A DNA stretch of 13,344 bases, from positions 95,460 to 108,803 of the forward strand of contig JBBHKE010002220.1 of NCBI GenBank assembly GCA_037447655.1, written 5' to 3'. Source of the stretch: Zygnema cylindricum (Eukaryota; Streptophyta; Zygnematophyceae; Zygnematales; Zygnemataceae). The notes under the pieces are model-generated. The model was given only the letters and a program-made list of their open reading frames with translations. It was not told the origin of the DNA and did no database searches. Of this stretch, positions 1-8,770 are shown one piece after another; the first letter of the stretch is position 1, and each line of letters begins with the position of its first letter. A program made the position numbers and the translations under genes.

Positions 1-825
1 AGTAGCCATTTATCCTGTTGGTCAAGGGGGAATTATAAACCAGTATTTACTTATTTACTCAATCCTACATTCATTTTTTAATTCTTTTTTTTTACTTGAT
101 TTTTAGTGTCTTTTTTTTTACTTGATGCTAATTTATTCGTTTGTTTTATTTTTTTCCCTACTTGATTTCTTTTTTTTTTCTTTTTTCTAATCATCCGAAA
201 ATACAAAGCTAATTGAACAAACTTTAAAATAACAGCTACGACCAGGTGAGAGCAAGAAAAAAGTCGAACATAAAAATTGTGACATAGATATGACAAAGAT
301 TGCAAATGGTTCCTTCATAGGTTAAAAATAATAAACCTAACATTTAATACAAAAAAAATGAAACAATCGTAAGACATCGCGACACAAAATCGCTCAAAAA
401 ATCGTCCCCTATCGATCGTTCACATTTGGCCTGATGTCGCGGCGCACACAACCGACTAGACATCATCACGATACACATCACTAGTTATTACTTCTATTTT
501 CACGTAATTTATGATACAAACAATCCTGCAAAAGGGTGTGCCTCCATGTGCCAAAGTAAGGGTTTTTCTTTATGTCGTTGTCTTTTTTATGTTAATGTCA
601 TACGGTTTAAGTTACAACAGTATGACAAATGTGGAGAAAAGTGAAAGTAAAATTTAAGTCATTGCCAAATTTGGAATGTACGCGAAATGAATAGATAACT
701 ACAGTACCGTGTCAGATTTGCGACGCTAATATGATGTCACGTACTTCCACGATACCAAAAAGTACAAATTACAAGAATGTTGGATTATAGTGACAGTACA
801 AAATTTTCTTTTTTTTTGGTTTTTT
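1..825. other. AT-rich intergenic DNA, no gene seen
   Basis: No reading frame with recognisable protein character occurs on either strand. The stretch has T-runs near the start, scattered A-runs and a few GTAC motifs near 740-800. It lies far upstream of psbO and may include the end of a neighbouring gene outside the window, but nothing in the sequence shows one. Confidence 0.6.
84..170 (+). repeat. Three imperfect copies of T-tract plus ACTTGAT
   Basis: A run of T followed by ACTTGAT occurs three times, near 84-101, 110-127 and 150-170. The copies are imperfect and unevenly spaced. The reverse strand gives a lysine-rich open frame here, which is simply the translation of poly-A and is not a gene. 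Confidence 0.55.
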
Positions 826-970
826 GGTTGACCGCCCGTAACCGACCGTTTTTTTTTTCCTGGTGAGTCAACCGACCGTAACCGCCCGACCCTCAAAATT
901 TGGCAACCGAATCCGTTCAGGATCCGGCGCGGGCGGTCGGTTAACGGTCGGTCACGGTTTCGGTTGACCG
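826..970. repeat. GC-rich inverted-repeat island (ACCGACC / GGTCGGT)
   Basis: Within otherwise AT-rich DNA, two related C-rich arms (826-851 and 867-891, built from ACCGACCGTAACCGCCCG-like words) are followed by a G-rich arm (931-970) that is complementary to either of them with small mismatches. The arms could form alternative hairpins. Similar GGTTCGGTT / AACCGAACC words continue to about 1195. This looks like the remains of a repeat family or of a transposon end; no transposase or clear target duplication is visible. Confidence 0.6.
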
Positions 971-1209
971 TTTGCGACCTCTGCCTTGACACTAATAACG
1001 ATTCGCGGTGTACTGTACCTTTCATAAATGCATCCTGTTCAAATCGGGTTCGCCTTGATCGAGCCGAACCAAACGGATTCTGAAATCGCCAGATCTGAAC
1101 CAAATCGCAAAACATCGAGAATCGGTTGTAATGAACCAAACCGTTAAAAGCTTTGTGGGTTCAGTTTGGTTCGGTTCAATTCCAAACCATACCGAGTGGC
1201 AATGCTACA

Positions 1210-1277
1210 GTACACCGTCACGAGTACTCTACAGTACAGCATAGAATAGTACAGTACAGTACTGTACCGTACCGTAC
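1210..1277. promoter_or_regulatory. Array of nine GTAC motifs upstream of psbO
   Basis: GTAC occurs nine times in 68 bases, starting at 1210, 1224, 1234, 1249, 1254, 1259, 1264, 1269 and 1274. The last six are spaced exactly 5 bp apart, as GTACN repeats. GTAC is the core of copper-response elements and the core recognised by SBP-box proteins (CRR1 in Chlamydomonas, SPL7 in Arabidopsis). The array lies about 600 bp upstream of the psbO start codon. A regulatory role is inference; a simple expanded microsatellite is the alternative. Confidence 0.4.
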
Positions 1278-1622
1278 TCATGCCCCATGATATATGTCAT
1301 GAATTCCACATGTTCCATTCGGTCACCCATATCCCCATAGTCCCATATCTCATATCCCATCCGAAAGTGTATTCACACACGCTCTCGGATCCCATTACGT
1401 TCGCTTTTTGTTTGTAACTTTGCATAGAAAATATTAGAATGCGTACTATCGACGCTACTTTCACATTCTAAAATTTACTACAGAGTACGGATACGCTGTT
1501 CGACTATGTTGCCAGCCTTTTGCACATTGCGGCGTCTCATTGGGCACGCCTCCCCAGCCTCATGCTACGCCACGCTGGAGGATTCCCATTAGTTGGAGTG
1601 ATCGCCGCACCATCTGCTCCTG

Positions 1623-1674
1623 GATAACGTGCGTTATCGAGCTCTACATACGCATTACAAACGGCAGAGATAAC
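1623..1674. promoter_or_regulatory. GATAAC elements, two as a perfect inverted pair
   Basis: GATAAC at 1623-1628 and its complement at 1633-1638 form a perfect inverted repeat with a 4-base spacer. A third GATAAC lies at 1669-1674. GATAA is the core of the I-box/GATA motifs found in promoters of light-regulated photosynthesis genes. These sites are 200-250 bp upstream of the psbO ATG, a suitable place for a proximal promoter. No TATA box was found between here and the ATG. Function is inferred from motif and position only. Confidence 0.35.
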
Positions 1675-1798
1675 ATCCGCAATCTACGCAGTCGATCTCA
1701 ACCGTCTGCTCGATCCAATCCGGTACCAGCCCTTCATCCTCCCCTAAACATCCATCTGCACACAGATTAGACCCCTCCGCAGCAGTAGATTGCACACT

Positions 1799-1860
1799 CA
1801 CTGGAATTGTTCTCCAATCTCTCCCAGTCTCTCTTTGATTGATCTCTTATCTTTCTCTCA
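1799..1860 (+). other. CT-rich psbO leader, or end of a 5' UTR intron
   Basis: The 60 bases before the psbO start are strongly pyrimidine-rich, with repeated TCTC words, and end in TTTCTCTCAG at 1860, fifteen bases before the ATG. Two readings fit. It could be a pyrimidine-rich 5' UTR, as is common for highly expressed plant genes, or the polypyrimidine tract and acceptor of an intron in the 5' UTR. The sequence alone does not decide. Confidence 0.4.
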
Positions 1861-1875
1861 GGTGTGAGGCCAGCC

Positions 1876-3044
1876 ATGGCAACCGCTATGTCCACCCGTG
1901 CTCAGGTGGCAGCTTCCTCCTTCATTACCGGAGAGACTTCCAAGACTCTGAAGGCCTCTCCTGCAGCTGTCAGTTTCGGCGTGAAGGCTTGCAATGCCAG
2001 AGTGTCTTGCTCTGTAGAGGATGACGTCAGAGGATTTGTCAAGAAGTGTGCCGATGCTGGAAAGGCCGCCGCTGTGGCCCTTGCTGCCACCGCCATCATT
2101 GGCGTAAGTTTATCTCATTCTTTTGTCTTAATACGCTCAATGACTCTCACCTACGACTGTTCTGAAAACTGAAAACTTAGCAGCTGGCATTCATCGTAAT
2201 TCCTGCTTGCGATTTTATTGTAATCTATCTACATTGTGTTGATCCGGTGTTTAAACTTTTTCATTGCTTATGTTTTGGCTCTTAACAGGCTGCCCCTGCA
2301 ACTGCCGCTACCCGTTTGACTTTCGATGAAATCCGAAGCCAAACATACAGTGAAGTTAAGGGAACAGGAACTGCCAACCAGTGCCCAGTGTTGTCCAATG
2401 AGAGCGCTGATGGCTTTGCCCTCGCCCCAGGAAAGTACTCTCTGGTGAAATTCTGCATGGAGCCTACCTCCTTTACAGTGAAGGCCGAGGGAACATTCAA
2501 GGGAGAATCCGCAGCTTATCAGAAGACTAAGCTCATGACCCGTCTGACCTACACTTTGGACGAGATGGAAGGTGACGTCTCCGTCGGAAGCGATGGAACC
2601 ATCACCATGACCGAAACTGACGGAATTGACTACGCCGCCGTCACCGTACAGCTCCCAGGAGGAGAGAGAGTGCCATTTTTGTTCACAGTCAAGGAGCTGG
2701 TCGCTACTGGATCCCCTGACGACATTTCCGGAACCTTCATTGTTCCTTCCTACCGTGGATCTTCCTTCTTGGACCCCAAGGGCAGAGGAGGATCCACCGG
2801 ATACGACAACGCTGTCGCCCTCCCTGCCGGAGGACGTGGTGACGAGGAGGAGCTTGGAAAGGAAAACACAAAGGACACAGCCGCTTTGGAGGGCAAAATT
2901 AGCTTCAGTGTAGCCAAGTCTGACCCCTCCACTGGAGAGGTCGCAGGAGTTTTCTTGAGTGTTCAGCCTTCAGATACTGATTTGGGTTCCAAGGCACCTA
3001 AGGATGTTAAGATTGAGGGTATCTGGTACGGACAGTTGCAGTAG
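1876..3044 (+). CDS. psbO: Oxygen-evolving enhancer protein 1 (PsbO, 33 kDa manganese-stabilising protein), two exons
   Basis: PsbO is the lumenal extrinsic subunit of photosystem II that stabilises the Mn4CaO5 cluster during water oxidation. Exons are 1876-2103 and 2289-3044, joined in phase 0 after Gly76, giving 327 residues, close to the usual precursor length. Residues 1-50 form a Ser/Thr/Ala-rich chloroplast transit peptide. Residues 53-82 form a Sec-type lumen signal with basic residues before an Ala-rich hydrophobic core, ending in an ATA-like site near residue 82; a mature protein of about 245 residues follows. Family hallmarks are LTFDEI (86-91), [10 protein letters not shown], the conserved disulfide pair Cys108/Cys132, [52 protein letters not shown] and the end [11 protein letters not shown]. 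The ATG at 1876 has good context (GCCATGG); the next Met is residue 5. The frame is complete, with no damage. Confidence 0.97.
2104..2288 (+). other. psbO intron (GT-AG, 185 nt)
   Basis: The donor GTAAGT follows GGC at 2103, and the acceptor CTTAACAG ends at 2288. The intron is T-rich and contains in-frame stops, and removing it joins the transit-peptide exon to the exon encoding the mature protein in phase 0. The junction lies in the lumen-targeting segment, between IIG and AAPATA. Confidence 0.93.
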
Positions 3045-3290
3045 AAGCTTTTTTCTCTTTTTGAGATTCCCGTTGAGTGCGGTAGGATAAACCTGTGTTC
3101 AAAAGTTTACAGGTTTCAGTTTCAGATTCAGGAGTGATTAAGATTTGAGTTTAAGAAAATATGAATTAGGTAGAAAGACTGTTGATGTATAGGTAGAGAT
3201 GGAAACTGTAGACTTTTTTTGTATGCTGGTTTGAAACATTCAGTTGAAATAATCAGGCTTCCTTTTTTTTGTCTGTCTACAAACAACTGC
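3045..3290 (+). other. Probable psbO 3' UTR
   Basis: Directly after the TAG stop the sequence becomes T-rich and non-coding, with U-rich stretches at 3050-3062, 3213-3222 and 3263-3273 that could act as polyadenylation-region elements. No perfect AATAAA is present, which is normal for plants and algae. The end point is a guess. Confidence 0.4.
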
Positions 3291-4832
3291 ACGTATGAGG
3301 TCTCTTGTTTATCAATGCTACTCTACTACTCATTATCTGAATTTGTTATGCTGAATGGAGTTAATGGCCTCCAGGGCGTACCATTAATTTGCAGTGCATC
3401 AAAGCTGGCTTCAACGCTTGCCTCTTTATTTGATTCTTGGCAATGTGGTGAATTGTCCAATTAATTATGTAGCTATGGTCATATCATTGTCCTACATGAG
3501 TGTTGACACCAATTTCATTTTAGTTTTAGTAATTCCTTTACCCTAATGATGGAAGTGGTGAAATTTACCCCTGGCTTGTACATTTCGTCTGGACCTACGT
3601 TTCTGGATGCGGTAGTTGAATTAACTTCATCCTAACTGCAAAGATGGGATCCAGGAACATCACTCTGTTGTATGCAAGTTAGAATGTGGGCCACCAAGTC
3701 ATGGAGAAGTGCTAAGAGGATAAGATTACTACAATATTGATTGCTACTTTATTTTCTTCAGAGATGCAGGTGTTTATCAATGAGGGCACATGTTTTGAAA
3801 GGAGGCAAATGTAAGCACCCTAGGAGATCATTTACTTGTATGTATGGCTGACCGGTTATTTCTTTTCAGCATTCTTTTTGCCTTTTCCTCTATTTTCTGT
3901 TTTTCTTTACAGGCCTTCCTGCGGCATTTATGTAGCTTCCAGATATGTTGATGTATGTTAATTGGATTTTGGATGAGGAATTGCATAGCATCAAATTCAA
4001 TCACTGACTCCCCTGCATAGATCCATTAATGTTGTGAATATATAGGAAAGGAGTTGTCTCCATGTCACTCGCGAGTTCTACATGAGGTGGTTGTGTTTGT
4101 TTTTTGTGAGAAGTGGAATGTTGATATACATTCGACTGCTTTGGTTGATTATGTAAATTCATGTTTTATGCAGTCAACAGCACGTTTTGATCATTTTTGC
4201 CTCTGTCACATCAAAATCTTTGGTTTTGGTACCATACATCATCCATCAGAAATGTTATCCATTTGACATCAGTCAGAAGGCTCTATAACCCTTCTCTGTC
4301 CTGAGAGAATTAAATATATGGCTCAAATTTAAGGACTGCCAGCATACCCATTTTACAGATAAGAAGAAATCCCACTTTTGCCAAAAAAGTAGCTCTATAG
4401 CAGTGTTATCTGGCATTTAATCAGCAATTTCAGGTTTTCTGTAGCTTTATGACTTCCTTGTATAGTCATCAACAGATGTTTTTAAACTGTTTCATTACTT
4501 GTTCCTACTTTCTAGACCTTACTCTACTGCAAGTTTGCAGACTTGTCGTTGTCTCTTTGCATCTCCACACTTTTTTTTTTTGTTTGGTAAAGGCCTGGAC
4601 TGGAAACGGCATCCAAAAATCGTTCTTGTCAGCAAATATAGCTGTTTTCAAAAACGAGGCCTCTTCTTTGCCAAATATATGTGAATTATATCTGTTTACC
4701 ATTCTATTTATTCACTATATTTATTCTTTCACTCTTACGTATTTCATGCGTCTCCCGGTGATAATCAACGTCTATGGTAAGTCCTGTTAAGCTCCTACCT
4801 AGTGAAGCTGGAGTTGATTATGGCAGATGGCA
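3291..4832. other. Gene-poor DNA with scattered splice-like signals
   Basis: No recognisable protein is encoded here. Open frames of 70-113 codons occur (for example 3219-3464, 4054-4266 and 4449-4790 on the plus strand), but their products are Cys/Phe/Leu-rich, as expected from T-rich DNA. Several good splice-like sites occur on the plus strand: TTTTCTTCAG ending at 3761, GTAAGC at 3811, TTCTTTACAG ending at 3912 and a strong ATG|GTAAGT donor at 4777. No AG dinucleotide occurs between about 4663 and 4779. A long extended 3' transcript or non-coding gene is possible but unproven. Confidence 0.45.
3764..3961 (+). other. Possible tiny spliced ORF (31 codons), weak
   Basis: An ATG at 3764 lies just after an acceptor-like TTCAGAG. 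It reads 15 codons to a GTAAGC donor at 3811; splicing to the acceptor TTTACAG ending at 3912 keeps the frame, for 16 more codons (ending PSCGIYVASRYVDVC) to TAA at 3959-3961. The inferred intron is 102 nt with a good pyrimidine tract. I recognise no protein family. The splice signals are good but the coding evidence is weak, and this may be chance or part of a non-coding transcript. Confidence 0.12.
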
Positions 4833-5190
4833 GTATGTTTGTCTTTTTCTGCATTTTGATACTGGTTTGTTTGTATTTTTCTGCATTTTAGTACTAGTTT
4901 GTTTGTCCTTTTCTGCATTTTGGTACTGGTTTGTTCATCTTCTCTGCATTTTAGTACTGGTTTGTTTGTCCTTTTTGGCATTTTGGTGCTGGTTGTTTGT
5001 CCTTTTCTACATTTTAGTACTGGTTCGTTTGTCTTTTACTGCATTTTAGTACTGGTTCGTTTGTCTTTTCTGCATTTTAGTTCTGGTTTGTTTGTCCTTT
5101 TCTACATTTTAGTACTGGTTCGTTTGTCCTTTTCTTCATTTAAGTACTGATTTGATTGTCCTTTTCTGCAATTTGGTACTGGTTTGTTTC
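4833..5190 (+). repeat. Minisatellite, about 11 copies of a 31-32 bp unit
   Basis: Eleven tandem, directly abutting copies of a unit close to GTTTGTTTGTCCTTTTCTGC followed by ATTTTAGTACTG, plus a partial twelfth. Copies are 31 or 32 bp and differ at a few positions each. With no spacers between copies it is a minisatellite and not a CRISPR. The plus strand is T-rich and each unit contains an AG, in TTTTAG. The Leu/Phe/Cys-rich open frames across it are products of the repeat period and not genes. The array ends in TTTGTTTCTAACAG, a good 3' splice site. Confidence 0.92.
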
Positions 5191-5196
5191 TAACAG

Positions 5197-5281
5197 TTCA
5201 AGAGCCAGACTTGCAGGATAATGTGAGGGCTTTGGAAGAGGAAGTAGCCCTGTTTCGGAACCCGTCATTCCAAATACTGTG
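5197..5281 (+). other. Candidate internal exon (85 nt) of an unidentified gene
   Basis: The stretch is framed by an acceptor-like TTCTAACAG ending at 5196 and a donor-like GTG|GTAAGG at 5282. It has a higher G+C content than its surroundings and is open in one frame, giving QEPDLQDNVRALEEEVALFR and then NPSFQIL, which has helix-like, charged character. The frame is phase-compatible with a GTAAGT donor at 4777, where the upstream frame ends with one base of a codon; the intron between would be 420 nt and would consist mostly of the minisatellite. I do not recognise the peptide, and upstream exons are not convincing. It could be a real exon, a decayed one, or chance. Confidence 0.25.
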
Positions 5282-6272
5282 GTAAGGGAATGCTTTAGTG
5301 ACTGTGAAGTCCAAAATTACTCGAACTGGTAATTTTCATAGATGAGTCTGTGCTTGTTAGCCGTCAGATATAACTGTAATAACTGTAATACTGGTTGTTT
5401 CCAGTAATATTCTACATGTGTCTGAACCCTGTGTATAGTGTATATTGTCACCTGATTTGGGCTGCACTTGATCCATTAAGATTTGCATTGATTTTATTAA
5501 TATTAAAATGAAATATTAAAAATATCAACACATTGAGTTTGTTTTCTATGTATGTGACGCATTTATCTCAAACTGCAAGAAGAGGAATTTATTTTTTCTT
5601 CCTCGTTTTATTACCATTTATCTGTTTCTTCCTCGTTGTATCATAATATCTATTTTTTAATCAAGCTAGATCTGGAAGAAAGTGATTCAGATTTGTACAT
5701 TCTAAGATAAATAAATAAATAAATAACAGGTATATGAATTTCACATAAGGGTATATTGTTTGTTTGGATTTTATTTGTTTGAGATTTACTTTCAGAAGAT
5801 GCGTTACACTTTTCTTCTCTTCTCTCTCTTCACTCTTCTCTTCTTTACCTTAAGATCGGACCATAATTAGTTGCAAAATAAAACGCAAACAGTTTTTCTT
5901 TCTGCTCCTTCCTGCTCTTGAAAAAAGAAGAAGAAAGAAAGAAAGAAAGAAAGGAGGACTTTATTGACAAATGTTGTTTTTGTACATTTCTCTTGTTTTT
6001 CATCACTTCTTGATGATCATTTACAGGTGATTAAAATTTTTATCCGACAAATTCTCAAATTCTTTACGGTCTTGAATACCTCCACCGAAATTGAATTTTT
6101 ACATCAGATATTAAGGTGAGAATTCTAAGACTCTGAGGTTTCACAGTTTGTTTTATTAGACAAGTATTTGCGGATTGTTTAAGATAACAGGCATTTGTGA
6201 CTATCTTTTATTTTAACAGTAGTTATATTATTCTTTTATTCTATTATTCTATTGATATTAATATATCTTCAG
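5282..6272. other. AT-rich intergenic DNA with microsatellites
   Basis: No gene is seen. Simple repeats are ATAA x5 at 5707-5726, a CT-rich run near 5814-5852 and a purine run of GAA/GAAA at 5921-5957. The remainder is AT-rich with stops in all frames. Confidence 0.6.
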
Positions 6273-6278
6273 TTGTGA

Positions 6279-6477
6279 TGGCGGCAAGTTAGAAATGTTT
6301 ATATAATGTTCGAGTTATATTACCCGATATTGGGTAACAATATAAACACTACATAAATATTGTGTAAACAATGTACAAACATTATACAAAACCCTGTATA
6401 AACACTATATAAACATTATATAAACAATATAAACATTATATAATAAACACTAAATAAACATTCCTAACTTGCCGCCT
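6279..6477. mobile_element. MITE-like non-autonomous DNA transposon, 199 bp
   Basis: The left end TGGCGGCAAGTTAGAAATGT at 6279 is matched, in reverse complement, by AGGCGGCAAGTTAGGAATGT at the right end (6477), about 21 of 23 terminal bases. The element is flanked by the direct repeat TTGTGA (6273-6278 and 6478-6483), a likely 6-bp target-site duplication. The interior is very AT-rich, with repeated ATAAACATTATA words and a TTACCC/GGGTAA hairpin near 6318-6337, and has no coding capacity. The superfamily is unclear; an original 8-bp duplication with two changes (hAT-like) is also possible. Confidence 0.75.
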
Positions 6478-6586
6478 TTGTGAATACTCCTAGTGCAGAA
6501 ATGTGAAGATTATAAGCCATTTTGGCCTTGTTTTTTGAGTTTTTAAAGTTTAAGTTATTTCAATTGTCTAACTTTCATTTCTTATT

Positions 6587-6814
6587 TTTGTTATGGTCGG
6601 GAGCGGTACATTTCTAAACCAACTGGAAAGGTGTTTCGCTAAAAACCACCAACCAGTTGCCGTGACAGGTAACCAAAAAATGTCATAAATAACAGAAAAC
6701 TCTCAAAAAACAGGAGAGTTTTACTATATTTTTTGCTCTACAGGCAATATTTGTTATGGTTGGGAGCTGTAAATTTGTAAATTAACTGGAATCTTTTTTG
6801 TTGAAAACCATGAA
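6587..6814 (+). repeat. Pair of diverged direct repeats of about 65 bp, offset 163 bp
   Basis: Copy one (6587-6651) and copy two (6750-6814) both begin TTTGTTATGGT[C/T]GGGAGC and share words through to AAAACCA, at roughly 70-75% identity by eye. The spacing is 163 bp. They could be an old tandem duplication or the ends of a small element. Confidence 0.55.
6696..6722. repeat. Perfect 9-bp hairpin between the direct repeats
   Basis: AAAACTCTC (6696-6704) and GAGAGTTTT (6714-6722) are perfect complements around a 9-base A-rich loop. In RNA from the plus strand the stem ends in a U run. It lies midway between the two diverged repeats. No function can be assigned. Confidence 0.55.
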
Positions 6815-7669
6815 CTACACCACGTATCGTTATTGGAGTAAAAAAAGTTATCAGTTTGGGGTTTATATTAGTGTTGTCAATTCTAAATTGGTAAGCATTT
6901 ATAAAAAAAAGCACGATGCTAAACCATACAAAAAAAACGAAATTGAAAAATTCAACGTGGGTGGAAGCAAACAAAAAGGAAAAATCGGTCAAAAAGGAAG
7001 AGAGAAAATAACACACGACCAAGGGCAAGCCAACGAAGGACACGGTACTGGGACAAAAACCACAAAACAACAACAAAGTGGCGTACTCAAAATAAAAATT
7101 GCCTAACTCAACCTTAACAATAGTTGAAGAAAAAAATATAAAAAGAACCTCTTAAATCCCTCGACCTCGGTAGAGCACGCTGAGAAAATTTGAAAACACG
7201 TCAACGATAAATAACAATGATAGTAAATTGAAGGAAGACAAAAAAGTTTGCACTTGATGTAAAACCACCAATAAACGTTGACGATAAAAAGTTAGAACAG
7301 AAAGGAGGGTTATTAAGGATTGAATACTGACTTTATAAAAAAGCGTGATAGTAAACCATTTGAGTCCATGAAAACAAAAAGGGGTAGCAACGCTAAAACT
7401 GAAATTGGGAGAACGTTGACCTCAAATACGAAGGATCTTATCCAAAGCAACTCTCACCGCCTAATGAGTGTAGCCGAGGCGAGTTTTCGCCGAAATAAGG
7501 TCACAAAACTACAATGTCACAAAAATACGCCAGTCACCATCAAGCAAAAAATTATCGATCCGCCGGGATGGAATAATATGTGCTACCTCCCAACGAATAA
7601 AGTATCTACCCCCCTTAGAAGCAATATTAGCAATAGTTCGCGAATAATGTCGTGTGCCTAAACCCTTCT

Positions 7670-7700
7670 CTCTCCACTATACGTATACTCTCCACTATAC
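7670..7700 (+). repeat. Two exact copies of a 13-bp word
   Basis: CTCTCCACTATAC occurs at 7670-7682 and again at 7688-7700, separated by GTATA. This is a short perfect duplication with no known role. Confidence 0.7.
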
Positions 7701-7841
7701 TTGCTCAAATCACCATTGTCCCCTGGTTCAGGCTTGGTCTCCCCCATCCGCCTTTACTCGGATCTCTCACTTGTTCAGACTGTCCTTCAACACGATGAAG
7801 TACAGTTGCTTCGTTGCTCACATGGGCCACGCTTTAGAACA

Positions 7842-8135
7842 ATGGCTCCCGTAGGAGGGAAACATGTACATGAAGAATCAGAGGGAAGTGCCTCGAGAAA
7901 ATCAAATGGTGTTGACAACCTTATGAGAAATAAAATCTTGAACACGTGTAATAGGCTTCGTAATCAGGGTCAAGAAATCCAGTATATTCACCAAAGCAGG
8001 GGGAGCAATAGAGCCCTAAAAGTTGTCTCTAGAAAAGACGACATGGAAATACGAGGGGCGATGGCACTGAGTAGGATTGCCTCCAACAAAGAAATGAGTG
8101 ACAAATGTAGAGACATTAAGGCACCGACTCTCTAG
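7842..8135 (+). other. Unidentified ORF (97 codons from the first ATG)
   Basis: This is the ATG-initiated part of the longest open frame outside the two real genes. The product begins MAPVGGKHVHEESEGSASRK and is hydrophilic, rich in Arg, Lys, Ser and Asn, with no signal peptide, membrane segment or family motif I can see. The frame continues upstream to 7701 without a stop but without a better start. Chance in purine-rich DNA is the likeliest explanation; a decayed element ORF is the alternative. Confidence 0.12.
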
Positions 8136-8770
8136 TTAGGTAGCATACCTCACATGTGTTGTAGGTACTAAACCCACCTTCCCCTTAGAGATAGGAAGGA
8201 ATACCTGAACGCGAGTTGTAGGCCCAAACTCGCAATCATAAGCCCCACCACGTAGTATAGTGTGGAGGATGTTCATGAGGTGGAAAGAGATGAGGCTAAA
8301 GTAGAGATTGGGAAAGGGAGTGAGAGTGAGGTTGGAGGTAAGGTGGGAAAAACACCTCGTGAAAGCCTCCCGAGGAAAGCTGGATGGTTTATTCGTCCGT
8401 GGGACATAAATAGGAAGTTCATAATCAAGAAATTGGGTCACGGGAGTACTAGAGACGAATGCCTCAGATGGAGTGAGGGTTCGAAAACAGCGGGGAGGAG
8501 TGAAAGGAGGAGGGATATCAAAAGGTAACCAAGCAACACACTTGGACGGTTAAACAAAAGGTTAAGTTTCGCTCGGAGATCTTTGAAAAAACTACGGCCG
8601 GCACAATGTGGTCCTCATATCATCTTGATAATGGTTTTCTCTCGTCTTATCCAATGATATGTGTGTCATTCATTATTGAAGGGAAGAGGCACAAGGGGAA
8701 AGAGTGAGTGAAAGCCCACATCCTAGGGGCCATGTGACTTTAGAGAAGGTGGATGCAAATCCACTAAAAG

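Larger units (their letters stand above)
6815..8770. other. Gene-poor, purine-biased stretch, no recognisable gene
   Basis: The plus strand is rich in A and G. Open frames occur at 6798-7106, 7320-7661, 7701-8135 and 8262-8528 (+), but none shows a known domain, and their Lys/Arg/Ser/Gly-rich products are what purine-rich DNA gives. Small structures include the hairpin GGCGA/TCGCC near 7480-7494 and the hairpin GCGAGTT/AACTCGC (8211-8217 with 8227-8233). It may be the decayed remains of a transposable element; no reverse transcriptase, integrase or transposase motif is visible. Confidence 0.45.

Noticed and set aside
78-305. Lys-rich minus-strand ORF
   Set aside because: It is generated by poly-T tracts and starts at a non-ATG codon.
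1902-2932. Open frames antisense to, or out of frame with, psbO
   Set aside because: They are shadows of the psbO exons and carry no independent signals.
4833-5190. Regular repeat array as a CRISPR, or as a membrane protein from its Leu/Phe/Cys-rich frames
   Set aside because: The copies abut with no unique spacers, the host is eukaryotic, and the open frames only reflect a T-rich repeat; the repeating FCILVLVCL peptide is an artefact.
6738-7106. ORFs on both strands (102 and 112 codons)
   Set aside because: The plus product is Lys/Gln-rich and the minus product Phe-rich, as expected from A-rich/T-rich DNA, and the frames overlap a diverged direct repeat.
8470-8490. GGTTCGAA word as a tRNA T-arm
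   Set aside because: No acceptor, D or anticodon stems can be drawn around it.
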